The notes beneath the pieces were generated by a model. It was given only the letters and a program-made list of their open reading frames with translations, did no database searches and was not told the DNA's origin. 6,607 nucleotides of DNA from positions 1 through 6,607 of the forward strand of contig JAHEJF010000095.1 of assembly GCA_024639025.1 (NCBI GenBank). The letters are read 5' to 3'. Positions 1 to 6,249 of the stretch are shown piece by piece (the first letter of the stretch is position 1; every line of letters begins with the position of its first letter). Made by a program: the position numbers and the translations under genes. Origin of the DNA: Ahrensia sp. Lineage in GTDB: Bacteria > Pseudomonadota > Alphaproteobacteria > Rhizobiales > Rhizobiaceae.

Positions 1-470
1 TTTCGGCTTCGTTTGATGATCGTGAGATGATCATGGTGCCTGGTATGGGTGAAGACGGTTTGGAAAATCCGCACCAGGTGCCCCGAAATCTGCTCAATCG
101 CATAATTGCGGCGCGCGTTGAAGAAACGCTGGAGCTGCTGCGTGAACGTTTGAACAAGTCCGGCTATTCGAGTGTGATCGGAAAGCGTGTGGTGCTCACC
201 GGTGGTGGCGCACAAATGAACGGGCTTCAGGATCTGGCGCGGCGAACGCTTGGTCGCAACATCAGAATAGGGCGCCCTCTGGGTGTCAAAGGGCTGCCAA
301 CATCGGCGAAAAGTCCAGCATTTGCAGCAACAGTCGGCCTCATGATCTATCCGCAGACCGCGCATAATGATCAGTCCTACACCAATTTCAGGGGCCAATC
401 AGAACGCAGACGAACCGGAACGGACGGGCCCCTGGGCCGAGTGACGCAATGGATAAAAGAGAGTTTTTGA
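1..470 (+). CDS. ftsA: Cell division protein FtsA, C-terminal part (5' end outside window)
   Basis: FtsA is an actin-like ATPase that tethers FtsZ filaments to the inner membrane at midcell and recruits later division proteins. The first complete codon is at position 3, and 155 residues are visible before the TGA at 468-470. The segment reading VVLTGGGAQMNGL (encoded at about 189-227) is the phosphate/adenosine-binding stretch of the actin-like fold. It is followed by IGRPLGVKGLP and AFAATVGLMIY, which match the end of the FtsA ATPase domain. A polar, Arg-rich linker (QSERRRTGTDG) then leads to a C-terminal amphipathic helix, RVTQWIKESF, which is the FtsA membrane-targeting sequence. The gene sits directly upstream of ftsZ, as in most dcw clusters, with a 60-bp gap, so the two are probably co-transcribed. 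Nothing looks broken; the missing N-terminus is only a window-edge effect. Confidence 0.96.
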   Translation, partial: SASFDDREMIMVPGMGEDGLENPHQVPRNLLNRIIAARVEETLELLRERLNKSGYSSVIGKRVVLTGGGAQMNGLQDLARRTLGRNIRIGRPLGVKGLPTSAKSPAFAATVGLMIYPQTAHNDQSYTNFRGQSERRRTGTDGPLGRVTQWIKESF

Positions 471-492
471 ATTCGCATGTAAGTGCGACTAC

Positions 493-509
493 CGGAGGCA
501 ATGTCTCCG
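493..509 (+). promoter_or_regulatory. RNA hairpin in the ftsA-ftsZ gap covering a decoy SD and ATG
   Basis: CGGAGGC (493-499) pairs with GTCTCCG (503-509): seven base pairs including one G-U, closed by the 3-nt loop AAT. The stem contains a near-perfect Shine-Dalgarno sequence, GGAGG (494-498), and the structure also covers an ATG at 501 that is in frame with ftsZ. That ATG lies only 2 nt after the SD, too close for efficient initiation. The pairing is read directly from the sequence; a regulatory role is inference. Confidence 0.4.
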
Positions 510-518
510 AAACCAAAC

Positions 519-523
519 GGGGA
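519..523 (+). promoter_or_regulatory. Ribosome-binding site of ftsZ (decides the start)
   Basis: GGGGA at 519-523 lies 7 nt before the ATG at 531, which is normal spacing. It supports 531 over the in-frame GTG at 483, which directly follows a TAA, and over the ATG at 501, whose SD is too close. Confidence 0.6.
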
Positions 524-530
524 TACAGCC

Positions 531-2279
531 ATGACAATTAACTTGCAAAAACCAGACATTACCGAGCTAAAGCCTCGCATCACCGTATTCGGTGTCGGCG
601 GCGGTGGCGGCAACGCAGTCAACAACATGATTACCGGCGGCCTTGAAGGCGTTGAGTTTGTCGTCGCAAATACCGATGCACAGGCACTGACGATGAACAA
701 GGCGGAACGCATTGTTCAACTGGGCATGGGTGTTACCGAAGGTTTGGGTGCGGGCTCGATGCCGGAAGTTGGTCGTGCTGCAGCCGAAGAGTGTATCGAC
801 GAGATCAATGATCACTTGAATGGCACGCACATGTGCTTTGTCACTGCCGGTATGGGTGGTGGTACTGGAACAGGTGCTGCACCCGTGGTTGCACGGGCTG
901 CACGCGAGCGCGGCATTCTGACGGTCGGTGTTGTGACCAAGCCGTTCCATTTTGAGGGTCAACGCCGCATGAAAACTGCGGATTTGGGCATTGATGAGTT
1001 GCAGGCCAATGTTGATACGCTGATTGTTATCCCCAATCAGAACCTGTTCCGCATTGCCAACGACAAGACCACCTTCGCTGACGCATTTGGTATGGCTGAC
1101 CAGGTGCTGTTTTCCGGTGTCGCTTGCATTACTGATTTGATGGTCAAGGAAGGCCTGATCAACCTGGATTTTGCCGATGTTCGCTCTGTGATGCGCGATA
1201 TGGGCAAAGCAATGATGGGTACAGGCGAAGCGTCTGGTGAACAGCGCGCCATGACCGCAGCAGAAGCTGCGATCGCCAATCCCCTTCTAGATGAGACTTC
1301 AATGCAAGGCGCCAAGGGACTGCTGATCTCGATCACCGGTGGTCGCGATATGACCCTGTTTGAAGTTGACGAAGCTGCCACGCGGATTCGTGAAGAGGTG
1401 GATCAGGATGCCAATATCATCCTGGGCGCGACATTTGACGAATCTCTTGAAGGCATTATCCGGGTTTCAGTGGTTGCCACTGGGATTGAAGCTGCGGAAT
1501 CGACCGGAGCAGGGTCTATTGATGTGCGCGGTCCCAGTCGAGCGGTAACCGGCGCGGCCACCACAGCAGCGCCACGCCCGGCACTGGCGGCTGAAAAACC
1601 AAAATCCTCAACACCAATTCCAACGCCGGTGGCTCCAAGACCAGTCGCGCCTGCCGCTGCATCTGCGACACCAAAGCCCGACCCGATTGCCGAAGCACAA
1701 AAGGAAATGGAAGCTCTGTCTTCTGCCTCTCAGGAGACCAAGAAGGACGACGAGTTTGTGCCTCAAAGCCGCCTGTTTGCCGGTGCCGCACTGCAGCCTA
1801 TGCCGCAGGAGCCACACACTGCTCAACTGACGCCAGCTGTGCCAGGCGCTCAACAGGCCGCAACACGCGCCACGCCGCAACAGGCTGCACCCGCCGCCGA
1901 GCAACCGGCTGCCGAACCACGGATGCCGCAAGTCGAGGACTTTCCCCCGATGGTTCAAGCCGAAATGGAGGCCCAACAGGAGCCTCAAGCGACGGTGGAG
2001 CCTGAAGACGAGCGTGGTCCACTTGGCCTGCTCAAGCGCTTGACTACCGGTCTGTCTCGCAAGGAAGAGCATGAAGCACCTGCAGAGCCACGCTTGCGCC
2101 CGATCGATAATGCAGCCAAGGGCCCAGCAGAGCCTCGGCGCCCTCTTTCCCAGGATGCATCGCTGTATGCGCCAGCCAAGGGTCAGCTTGATGATCATGG
2201 CCGGGTGCAGAATCAAGGTGCCACTCAGGGTGACGACCAATTGGAGATTCCAGCCTTCCTGAGGAGGCAGGCAAATTAA
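531..2279 (+). CDS. ftsZ: Cell division protein FtsZ (tubulin-like GTPase, long-linker alphaproteobacterial type)
   Basis: FtsZ polymerises with GTP into the midcell ring that organises septal wall synthesis. From the ATG at 531 the protein has 582 residues. The start is chosen because [16 protein letters not shown] matches rhizobial FtsZ N-termini and has an SD at proper spacing; the open frame back to GTG 483 adds 16 residues unlike the family. The GTPase core spans about residues 15-319: glycine-rich nucleotide loop [10 protein letters not shown] (21-30), tubulin signature GMGGGTGTG (107-115), and T7 loop NLDFADV (211-217) with D213 and D216, which complete the GTP site of the neighbouring subunit. 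Residues 321-567 form a roughly 247-residue Ala/Pro/Gln/Glu-rich linker, far longer than the roughly 50 residues in E. coli but usual for Hyphomicrobiales. Inside it, residues 495-512 ([18 protein letters not shown]) look ordered and amphipathic. The end, [15 protein letters not shown] (568-582), is the conserved peptide that binds FtsA and other partners. A strong terminator follows the gene. Confidence 0.97.
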   Translation: MTINLQKPDITELKPRITVFGVGGGGGNAVNNMITGGLEGVEFVVANTDAQALTMNKAERIVQLGMGVTEGLGAGSMPEVGRAAAEECIDEINDHLNGTHMCFVTAGMGGGTGTGAAPVVARAARERGILTVGVVTKPFHFEGQRRMKTADLGIDELQANVDTLIVIPNQNLFRIANDKTTFADAFGMADQVLFSGVACITDLMVKEGLINLDFADVRSVMRDMGKAMMGTGEASGEQRAMTAAEAAIANPLLDETSMQGAKGLLISITGGRDMTLFEVDEAATRIREEVDQDANIILGATFDESLEGIIRVSVVATGIEAAESTGAGSIDVRGPSRAVTGAATTAAPRPALAAEKPKSSTPIPTPVAPRPVAPAAASATPKPDPIAEAQKEMEALSSASQETKKDDEFVPQSRLFAGAALQPMPQEPHTAQLTPAVPGAQQAATRATPQQAAPAAEQPAAEPRMPQVEDFPPMVQAEMEAQQEPQATVEPEDERGPLGLLKRLTTGLSRKEEHEAPAEPRLRPIDNAAKGPAEPRRPLSQDASLYAPAKGQLDDHGRVQNQGATQGDDQLEIPAFLRRQAN

Positions 2280-2327
2280 TTCGATTGAATTTGCAGCCAT
2301 ATAGTTGGTTGCAGTTTTGCGAAAATT

Positions 2328-2343
2328 TGTAACGAAATGTAAC
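2328..2343. repeat. Direct repeat pair TGTAAC with 10-bp period (pair 1)
   Basis: TGTAAC occurs at 2328-2333 and again at 2338-2343, exactly 10 bp apart and so on the same DNA face. The second copy overlaps the first bases of the ftsZ terminator stem. The arrangement resembles tandem half-sites of an OmpR/PhoB-type regulator. The repeats are seen directly; regulator identity and function are unknown. Confidence 0.4.
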
Positions 2344-2376
2344 AGGCTTCAACTCAGAAGCCTGTTATTTCTTTGT
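2340..2376 (+). terminator. Rho-independent terminator after ftsZ
   Basis: AACAGGCTTC (2341-2350) and GAAGCCTGTT (2357-2366) are perfect inverted repeats with a 6-nt loop, AACTCA. A flanking T-A pair (2340/2367) makes an 11-bp stem. The T-rich tail TTTCTTTGTT (2368-2377) follows immediately. This is a textbook intrinsic terminator 60 bp after the ftsZ stop. It implies that most transcription from the dcw operon ends here and that lpxC needs its own promoter. Confidence 0.85.
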
Positions 2377-2391
2377 TAAGAACCTGAAAAT

Positions 2392-2397
2392 TATAAT
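2392..2397 (+). promoter_or_regulatory. Candidate -10 element for lpxC
   Basis: TATAAT at 2392-2397 matches the sigma-70 -10 consensus exactly and lies just downstream of the ftsZ terminator, where an lpxC promoter is expected. The -35 side is poor: at 17-bp spacing the hexamer is TTCTTT, while TTGTTA (2373-2378) is only 13 bp away. If used, transcription would start near 2404 and leave a leader of about 150 nt. Confidence 0.35.
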
Positions 2398-2421
2398 GTT
2401 TTTGCTTTCTGGCAGTGTGGT

Positions 2422-2441
2422 CATCTGGTAACATTTGGTAA
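2422..2441. repeat. Tandem 10-bp direct repeat in the lpxC leader (pair 2)
   Basis: CATCTGGTAA (2422-2431) is immediately followed by CATTTGGTAA (2432-2441), two adjacent 10-mers with one mismatch. The core TGGTAA echoes the TGTAAC pair about 100 bp upstream, with the same 10-bp period. It lies just downstream of the candidate -10, a position suited to a repressor or a leader element. Function is inferred only from the layout. Confidence 0.45.
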
Positions 2442-2552
2442 GAAAGCGTGATTTGGAAACCGGGACTACTTACGGATATTGTCGCGACGGGGAAGCTTCT
2501 GATTACGAAGGGGCTTTAAGGGTACGCATTTGCGTTGGATTAGGAAGACTTT

Positions 2553-3506
2553 ATGGGGACCGATTTACGGGCTTATCAAACATCGCTCAGCGATATAGTA
2601 AGTCTGTCAGGCATTGGCGTACACAGTGGTGAACGCGTTTCAATCAGCATGCTACCGGCAGATGCCAATACTGGCATCGTTTTCCGCCGCGTATTGGCAG
2701 ATGGTAATTCAATCGATTTTCCGGCAGTCGTAAACCAGGTTGGTGCCACCGATCTGTGTACGATGCTGGGCGATCCTGCGAACGTTCATGTTTCGACGAT
2801 CGAGCACATGATGGCTGCATTTTCAGCCGTTGGGCTGGATAATGTTGTTGTGGAAGTTGATACAAATGAAGTACCCATCATGGATGGCAGTTCGCGCGTG
2901 TTTATCGAGGCGATTGATCGTGTTGGTCTTACTCATTTTGCCGCCAAACGGCGTTATATCCGGGTGAAGAAAACGATCCGTGCAGAGATCGGTGGATCAT
3001 GGGCGGAATTCAGCGCGCATGAAGGCACTCGATTTGAGGTTGTTATCGATTTTGAAAGCGCCGCAATTGGCCGCCAAGAGTTCAAGTCTGAGGTTGATGT
3101 GGATATTTTTCGCAACGAGCTCGCTCGAGCCCGTACATTCGGCTTTATGAAGGATGTCGAGCGTCTTTGGGCTTCGGGGCATGCATTGGGTTCATCGCTC
3201 GACAATTCAGTGGTCATTGGCGATGACAGCAAGATTATCAATCTAGAAGGCTTGCGTTTCGAGAACGAGTTTGTTCGGCACAAGACATTGGATGCAGTTG
3301 GCGATCTGGCGCTTGCCGGCGCGCAATTTATCGGTTGTTTCCGTTCCTATCGCGGTGGGCACCGCCTGAATGCGACCGTTCTGAAGGCCTTGCTGGCAGA
3401 TCGTTCGGCCTATGAGATCGTGGAAACTCCGGAGCCGCGAGAGCGTGCATTTGCACGCGAATTTGTCGCAATTGCCGGCCAAGCCTATGCGCCTTGGGAC
3501 ATTTGA
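2553..3506 (+). CDS. lpxC: UDP-3-O-acyl-N-acetylglucosamine deacetylase LpxC
   Basis: LpxC is the cytoplasmic zinc amidase that removes the acetyl group from UDP-3-O-acyl-GlcNAc, the first committed step of lipid A synthesis. The protein has 317 residues, normal for the family. STIEHMMAAF (81-90) carries the catalytic base E84 and zinc ligand H85. RHKTLDAVGD (242-251) carries the other zinc ligands, H243 and D247, with K244 beside them. RGGHRLN (267-273) carries H270, equivalent to the catalytic H265 of E. coli. ARTFGF (193-198) is the conserved substrate-binding stretch with T194. The early motif SGIGVHSG (19-26) is also typical. The ATG at 2553 is supported by AGGAAG at 2542-2547. The C-terminus ends AYAPWDI and does not resemble the E. 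coli tail recognised by FtsH, so turnover may differ. The gene lies alone between two candidate terminators. Confidence 0.96.
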   Translation: MGTDLRAYQTSLSDIVSLSGIGVHSGERVSISMLPADANTGIVFRRVLADGNSIDFPAVVNQVGATDLCTMLGDPANVHVSTIEHMMAAFSAVGLDNVVVEVDTNEVPIMDGSSRVFIEAIDRVGLTHFAAKRRYIRVKKTIRAEIGGSWAEFSAHEGTRFEVVIDFESAAIGRQEFKSEVDVDIFRNELARARTFGFMKDVERLWASGHALGSSLDNSVVIGDDSKIINLEGLRFENEFVRHKTLDAVGDLALAGAQFIGCFRSYRGGHRLNATVLKALLADRSAYEIVETPEPRERAFAREFVAIAGQAYAPWDI

Positions 3507-3517
3507 TCCCAGTTTTT
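3494..3517 (+). terminator. Candidate intrinsic terminator folded over the lpxC stop codon
   Basis: TGGGA (3495-3499) pairs with TCCCA (3507-3511), extended by a T-G wobble (3494/3512). The 7-nt loop CATTTGA contains the lpxC stop codon TGA (3504-3506), and TTTTT (3513-3517) follows directly. The stem is only 5-6 bp, so termination may be partial. Elongating or terminating ribosomes would melt it. Confidence 0.5.
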
Positions 3518-3557
3518 GGTCAGCATGTTGTTTGCCGGGCTTGAATAAGCCATAAAA

Positions 3558-3586
3558 TTGCGGCATTTCCTATGCATTGCGATAAC
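3558..3586 (+). promoter_or_regulatory. Weak candidate promoter for bamD-recN-ligA
   Basis: TTGCGG (3558-3563) and GATAAC (3581-3586) are separated by an ideal 17-bp spacer, but match the sigma-70 consensus in only 3 of 6 and 4 of 6 positions. The location, after the candidate lpxC terminator and 74 bp before bamD, is sensible. It is the best pair I could find in this gap, not a strong call. Confidence 0.25.
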
Positions 3587-3621
3587 GCACGCCTGAGAGC
3601 GCGCGGTCGGGTGGACACAGA

Positions 3622-3648
3622 GGGCTAACGCCCATAATGGGTAGGGCG
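3622..3648 (+). promoter_or_regulatory. Mutually exclusive small hairpins in the bamD leader
   Basis: GGGC (3622-3625) can pair with GCCC (3630-3633) across a 4-nt loop. Alternatively CGCCC (3629-3633) can pair with GGGCG (3644-3648), or CCCA (3631-3634) with TGGG (3638-3641). The last arm lies next to the probable ribosome-binding region of bamD. All stems are only 4-5 bp, so a switching role is speculation. Confidence 0.2.
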
Positions 3649-3659
3649 CGGAATCAAAG

Positions 3660-4526
3660 ATGAGTTCAAGTCAACACACATGTTTCGGACGTGAGAGAAC
3701 GCACCTTTTGGGTCGTGTGATACTGGTTGCGGCGCTTAGCACTGGGCTTCTTGCTGGTTGCGCGAGCGACAATGAGGATATTGACCTCAACGCTTATGTC
3801 GACACGATTGAGCCTGCTGATGTGCTTTACAACCAGGGCCTAGCGAATATGAATGCGGGCCGCCTGAACGAAGCTTCCAAGAAATTTGATGCATTGGACA
3901 GGCAGCATCCATATTCCGAATTTGCCCGCAAAGCCAATGTGTTGGCTGCTTACACCTCGTACAAGCAGGGCAATTTTGATGACGCCATTCAAGCAGCACG
4001 TCGCTTCACCACGCTTTATCCGACGCATGAAGATGCAGCCTATGCGCAATATATCGTCGCGATCTCCTATTTCAGCCAGATGCCGGTGATCACCCGTGAT
4101 CAACGCGACACCCAATTGGCGATCCAGAATTTCAATGAACTGATCGACCGCTATCCCGATTCCATTTACGTCGAAGATGCCAAGAACAAGCGTCGCATTG
4201 CAATTGATCAACTTGCCGGTAAGGAAATGCAGGTTGGCCGGTACTATTTGGAGCGTCGCGAATATGCAGCGGCACTGACTCGATTCCGCAATGTGGTAGA
4301 GAGCTATTCCAACACCCGTCATGTCGAAGAATCACTGGCGCGTCTTACCGAAACCTACCTTGCTATGGGGCTGGTGAGCGAAGCTCAAACAGCCGCTGCA
4401 ATTCTGGGCAACAATTTCCCGGATAGTGAGTGGTATCAGGACACGTACAAATTGCTGCAATCTGGTGGCTTGGAACCGCGGGAAAACGCCGGTTCATGGT
4501 TGTCACGGAGATTTGGACGTTCTTAA
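3660..4526 (+). CDS. bamD: Outer membrane protein assembly factor BamD (ComL family), lipoprotein
   Basis: BamD is the essential lipoprotein of the BAM complex, which folds and inserts beta-barrel proteins into the outer membrane; it works on the periplasmic side together with BamA. The protein has 288 residues. The N-terminus has basic residues (R11, R13, R19), a hydrophobic stretch ([14 protein letters not shown]) and a lipobox L-A-G-C with the lipidated cysteine at C34. TPR-like helical repeats follow at roughly 53-86, 90-122, 127-167, 188-220 and 225-256, with the characteristic text [16 protein letters not shown] (135-150) between the second and third. The C-terminus is short and basic. 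The ATG at 3660 is the first usable start because an in-frame TAG lies at 3642-3644; the SD is weak (GCGGAA, 3648-3653). A GANTC site (GAATC, 3651-3655), the target of the alphaproteobacterial CcrM methylase, sits in this leader. recN follows after 49 bp. Confidence 0.94.
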   Translation: MSSSQHTCFGRERTHLLGRVILVAALSTGLLAGCASDNEDIDLNAYVDTIEPADVLYNQGLANMNAGRLNEASKKFDALDRQHPYSEFARKANVLAAYTSYKQGNFDDAIQAARRFTTLYPTHEDAAYAQYIVAISYFSQMPVITRDQRDTQLAIQNFNELIDRYPDSIYVEDAKNKRRIAIDQLAGKEMQVGRYYLERREYAAALTRFRNVVESYSNTRHVEESLARLTETYLAMGLVSEAQTAAAILGNNFPDSEWYQDTYKLLQSGGLEPRENAGSWLSRRFGRS

Positions 4527-4575
4527 TGGGAAACCGTGCCGTCGGCCGGATTCGCTATTTCAGGATTACCCAATC

Positions 4576-6246
4576 ATGCTAACTGAGCTTTCGATCCGTA
4601 ATATCGTGCTGATCGATGCTTTGAAAATTGACTTCACTGCAGGACTGTCTGTGCTCACAGGCGAAACCGGTGCCGGCAAATCCATATTGCTGGATTCGCT
4701 TTCCCTGGCTCTTGGCGCGCGGGGTGACACCTCTCTTGTGCGTCAGGGGACGGAACAGGGGCAAGTGACAGCCGTGTTTGATTTGCCCTCAAGCCATCCC
4801 ATGCGGGACATGCTCGATGAAGACGGGCTCAACATTGATCCCGGCGAACCCTTGATTCTCAAGCGTACCCAATCATCGGATGGACGCACGCGCGCCTTTA
4901 TTAATGATCAATCGGTGAGTGCCGGTCTGCTGCAGAGAATTGGCCGCCAATTGGTGGAAATTCATGGCCAACACGATGAACGCGCCCTGATCGAAGCTGA
5001 TACGCATCGCAGTCTGCTCGATGCCTTTGGGCGCCTGGATGCCGATGTGGTCCATGTTGGTCGACTTTTCGGTGATTGGAAAATGGTCAGTAGTGCCCTG
5101 TCTGCTCATCGAGCAAAGATGGCCGAAGCAGGCAAAGAGGCCGATTATTTGAAATCTGCTTCGGAAGAATTGCACTTGCTGGCACCCGAAGAAGGCGAGG
5201 AAACAGCGCTCGCCGAATTGCGCACAAGCATGATGCAGGCCGAAAAGGTCGCAGGTGATCTTAATGATGCGCATGAGGTTCTGTCCGGGCAGAACTCGCC
5301 GATGCCTGATATTGCGAGCCTGCTGCGCCGTTTGGAACGTAAAACCGAGGAAGTGCCGGGATTGTTGGAAGAAACCAACGAAAATCTGGGTAAAGCGCTG
5401 GATCATTTGGCCGAAGCGCAGAGTCTGATCGAAAGGGCGATCAATATCTCGGATTTTGACAATCAGAAGCTCGAGCAGACTGAAGAGCGACTGTTCGCCC
5501 TGCGGGCTGCGTCTCGCAAATACAACGTACCAGTGGAAAACCTCGCTGCGCTGGCTGTCGAAATGGCGGATCAACTTTCGGAAATTGATGCCGGAGAAGC
5601 GCGTCTGAAAGAGTTGGAGCAGGCTGAGATTGAGGCGCAATCCATGTACGATCGTGCCGCACAATCGCTTTCGCAGGCGCGTGAAGCTGCTGCGGAGCAA
5701 TTGACAAAGGCGGTCATGGAAGAGTTGCCAGCGCTCAAGCTGGAGAAAGCAGCATTTATCATCAATCTGCGCAGTGATCCTGAGCAGCGGATGGAAACCG
5801 GTATCGACAGTGCCGAATTCTGGGTGAGGACGAACCCTGAGACGCGTGCAGGTCCCATGATGAAAGTGGCCTCGGGTGGCGAGCTTTCGCGATTTCTTCT
5901 GGCATTGAAGGTGGCGTTGGCTGATCGTGGATCTGCCCCCACTCTTGTGTTTGACGAAATCGATACTGGTGTCGGTGGCGCGGTGGCCGATGCCATTGGT
6001 CATCGTCTCGCACGTCTTTCATCGCAGGTGCAGGTGCTTTCGGTCACCCATGCCCCTCAAGTTGCTGCCCGCGCCGGTCATCACTTCCTGATTTCCAAAT
6101 CAACGCGGGACGCTGACCGGATGGCCACCTCAATCGTTAAAATCGATATGGGATCGCGGCAGGAAGAACTTGCGCGCATGTTGTCCGGCGCCAAGGTGAC
6201 CGACGAGGCGCGCGCTGCAGCGGCGCAATTGTTGAAAGCAGGGTGA
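4576..6246 (+). CDS. recN: DNA repair protein RecN (SMC-like ATPase)
   Basis: RecN is an SMC-like ATPase that acts in double-strand break repair by bridging DNA and aiding RecA-dependent recombination. The protein has 556 residues, the usual length. The Walker A motif is GETGAGKS (29-36). IHGQHDE (129-135) is the Q-loop region typical of RecN. A charged, Glu/Ala/Leu-rich central part (about 155-385) is the expected coiled-coil arm. The C-terminal half of the head carries the ABC signature VASGGELSR (431-439), Walker B TLVFDEIDTGVGG (456-468) with D460 and E461, and the H-loop THAPQVAA (491-498). The frame is open 150 bp upstream to a GTG inside bamD, but the family start MLTELSIRNIVLID begins at ATG 4576, with AGGA at 4562-4565. 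The gene probably shares a transcript with bamD and ligA. I see no perfect alphaproteobacterial LexA box (GTTC-N7-GTTC) just ahead of it. Confidence 0.96.
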   Translation: MLTELSIRNIVLIDALKIDFTAGLSVLTGETGAGKSILLDSLSLALGARGDTSLVRQGTEQGQVTAVFDLPSSHPMRDMLDEDGLNIDPGEPLILKRTQSSDGRTRAFINDQSVSAGLLQRIGRQLVEIHGQHDERALIEADTHRSLLDAFGRLDADVVHVGRLFGDWKMVSSALSAHRAKMAEAGKEADYLKSASEELHLLAPEEGEETALAELRTSMMQAEKVAGDLNDAHEVLSGQNSPMPDIASLLRRLERKTEEVPGLLEETNENLGKALDHLAEAQSLIERAINISDFDNQKLEQTEERLFALRAASRKYNVPVENLAALAVEMADQLSEIDAGEARLKELEQAEIEAQSMYDRAAQSLSQAREAAAEQLTKAVMEELPALKLEKAAFIINLRSDPEQRMETGIDSAEFWVRTNPETRAGPMMKVASGGELSRFLLALKVALADRGSAPTLVFDEIDTGVGGAVADAIGHRLARLSSQVQVLSVTHAPQVAARAGHHFLISKSTRDADRMATSIVKIDMGSRQEELARMLSGAKVTDEARAAAAQLLKAG

Positions 6247-6249
6247 GAC

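Noticed and set aside
477..503. ATG-TAA start-stop pair followed by GTG 483 and ATG 501 as alternative ftsZ starts
   Set aside because: GTG 483 has no SD, and ATG 501 has its SD only 2 nt away and buried in a hairpin; family N-termini match the ATG at 531.
1608..2300. Minus-strand open frame of 230 codons opposite the ftsZ linker
   Set aside because: Its Leu/Arg/Trp-rich translation is what the complement of an Ala/Pro/Gln-rich linker gives; there is no sign of an independent gene.
2435..2632. Open frame of 65 codons starting with TTG across the lpxC leader and into lpxC
   Set aside because: TTG start, no convincing ribosome-binding site, no recognisable protein, and an 80-nt overlap with lpxC in another frame.
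3533..3565. Inverted repeats GGCTT/AAGCC and TGCCG/CGGCA in the lpxC-bamD gap as a terminator
   Set aside because: The inner stem is only 5 bp, the outer stem requires a 9-nt bulge, and no T tract follows.
4426..4575. Upstream in-frame extension of recN from a GTG inside bamD
   Set aside because: The 50 extra residues are bamD sequence in another frame; the RecN family N-terminus begins at 4576.
4873..6003. Long minus-strand open frame (376 codons) opposite recN
   Set aside because: It is antisense to a clearly intact recN; its translation resembles no family I know and reflects codon bias of the + strand gene.
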